A stretch of 64,000 nucleotides of DNA from Clostridia bacterium (GTDB lineage Bacteria > Bacillota > Clostridia > Oscillospirales > Acutalibacteraceae), in the NCBI GenBank assembly GCA_017406805.1, contig JAFQXU010000035.1, positions 1 through 64,000 on the forward strand, in the 5' to 3' direction. Position numbers and translations under genes: made by a program. Under the pieces are notes generated by a model, which had not been told where the DNA came from, did not search any database, and saw only the letters and a list, made by a program, of their open reading frames with translations. Positions within the stretch are counted from its first letter, which is position 1; each line of letters starts with the position of its first letter. Below are positions 63,509 through 64,000 of the stretch, piece after piece.

Positions 63509-64000
63509 ATGGCAGAGTATTTATCTCCTGGAGTCTACGTTGAAGAATTTGACAGCGGCCCGACTCCTATGCAAGGCGTTGGAACAAGCACAGCAGGATT
63601 TATTGGTGTTGCTGAAAGGGGGCCTGTGGTAGGATCACCTGTTTTAGTAACCGGTCCGGCAGATTTTACCCGTAAATTTGGTGGGTATTTGCATGAAAAT
63701 GAATTTGGTCAGTACAGATTCTTGGCTCATGCAGTAAATCACTTTTTTGCAAATGGCGGCTCAAGAGCATTTATTATGCGTGTTGCACCACCTGATGCAA
63801 AAATCTCAAAAGCAGTTACCAAAAAAGGCAAAGAGAATGTTTTGGATATTACAGCCAAAGATCCCGGCGCATGGGGTAACTCAGTTGTTATTACTTTTGA
63901 AGAAGTAACAAACAACAAAACTCAAATACTTGAAGATTTGGGCGACGGAAAATATCGCTTTAAAAATGCAACAGGATTCAATCCCGGTGATGTGGCCGTA
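63509..64000 (+). CDS. Contractile tail sheath protein (partial, runs off window)
   Basis: 164 codons visible. The N-terminus AEYLSPGVYVEEFDSG, then STAGFIGVAERGPV, the FTRKFGGYL segment and AVNHFFANGGSRAFIMRV are characteristic of phage-like/CIS tail sheath proteins, whose contraction drives the inner tube through a membrane. Sheath genes usually open the structural part of a CIS operon, with tube and baseplate genes after it, beyond this window. Together with the locus at 6.1-12.6 kb it indicates a complete system split in two. The ATG lacks a nearby SD. Confidence 0.93.
   Translation, partial: MAEYLSPGVYVEEFDSGPTPMQGVGTSTAGFIGVAERGPVVGSPVLVTGPADFTRKFGGYLHENEFGQYRFLAHAVNHFFANGGSRAFIMRVAPPDAKISKAVTKKGKENVLDITAKDPGAWGNSVVITFEEVTNNKTQILEDLGDGKYRFKNATGFNPGDVAV

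Noticed and set aside
1..64000. CRISPR arrays, insertion sequences, integrases, replication origin
   Set aside because: I looked for regularly spaced direct repeats, transposase-like frames and DnaA-box clusters and found none. The only tandem arrays are the infA 9-mers and the 14-bp duplication after mazF.

Overview
This is an AT-rich window from a low-GC Gram-positive-type bacterium, most likely Clostridia. The evidence is the S10-spc-alpha ribosomal gene order with a KOW protein between map and infA, zinc-type S14 and L36, consensus TTGACA/TATAAT promoters, strong Shine-Dalgarno (SD) sequences and a RsbW/RsbV-like pair. It also encodes an ATP/ADP translocase of the Tlc/NTT family, usually found in obligate intracellular bacteria, and parts of a contractile injection system (CIS). 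Together these suggest an intracellular or host-attached symbiont or parasite, perhaps of a protist. That lifestyle is inference.

Layout. 0.2-5.8 kb: an mgsA-like gene with altered active-site residues, hisS, dusB, alr, a small exported protein and an anti-sigma/antagonist pair. 6.1-12.6 kb: a CIS accessory operon (membrane-anchored protein, Pvc16/DUF4255 protein with a long acidic tail, unknown helical protein, beta-sandwich protein, PAAR-like DUF4280 protein, large AAA+ ATPase). 12.7-16.3 kb: ASCH protein, tRNA-Thr, fba, an exported protein whose promoter carries a 16-bp palindrome, and a DUF421/DUF4363 pair. 16.4-27.9 kb: a co-directional run of surface-glycan genes (sugar transferase, DegT aminotransferase, Wzy/ligase-like protein), nfo, a 1043-residue metallophosphoesterase, a VanY-like peptidase, gltX and glnS. 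28-30.7 kb: a BspA-type LRR protein and the translocase. 31-46.7 kb: 27 ribosomal proteins with secY, adk, map, infA and rpoA. 46.9-56.7 kb: hppA, rpsO, pnp, two membrane-anchored GT2 glycosyltransferases, lepA and hemW. 56.8-61.6 kb: three tRNAs flanking three tandem genes of an unrecognised coiled-coil family. 61.7-64 kb: a solitary MazF, a lysine-rich unknown protein, and the start of a CIS tail-sheath gene behind a structured leader; it runs off the window.

Most notable. (1) Three unrelated genes (infA, hppA, tail sheath) have their strong SD 45-65 nt upstream of the start codon, with a stem-loop in the gap that would shorten the distance to 13-15 nt: a recurrent split ribosome-binding site. 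(2) The CIS is divided between two loci about 50 kb apart. (3) The three tandem coiled-coil paralogues combine near-identical 3' modules and promoters with divergent centres. (4) The rpsJ leader contains two long, mutually exclusive pairings. (5) IF-1 carries eight exact 9-bp repeats encoding a Lys-Glu-Asn tail.
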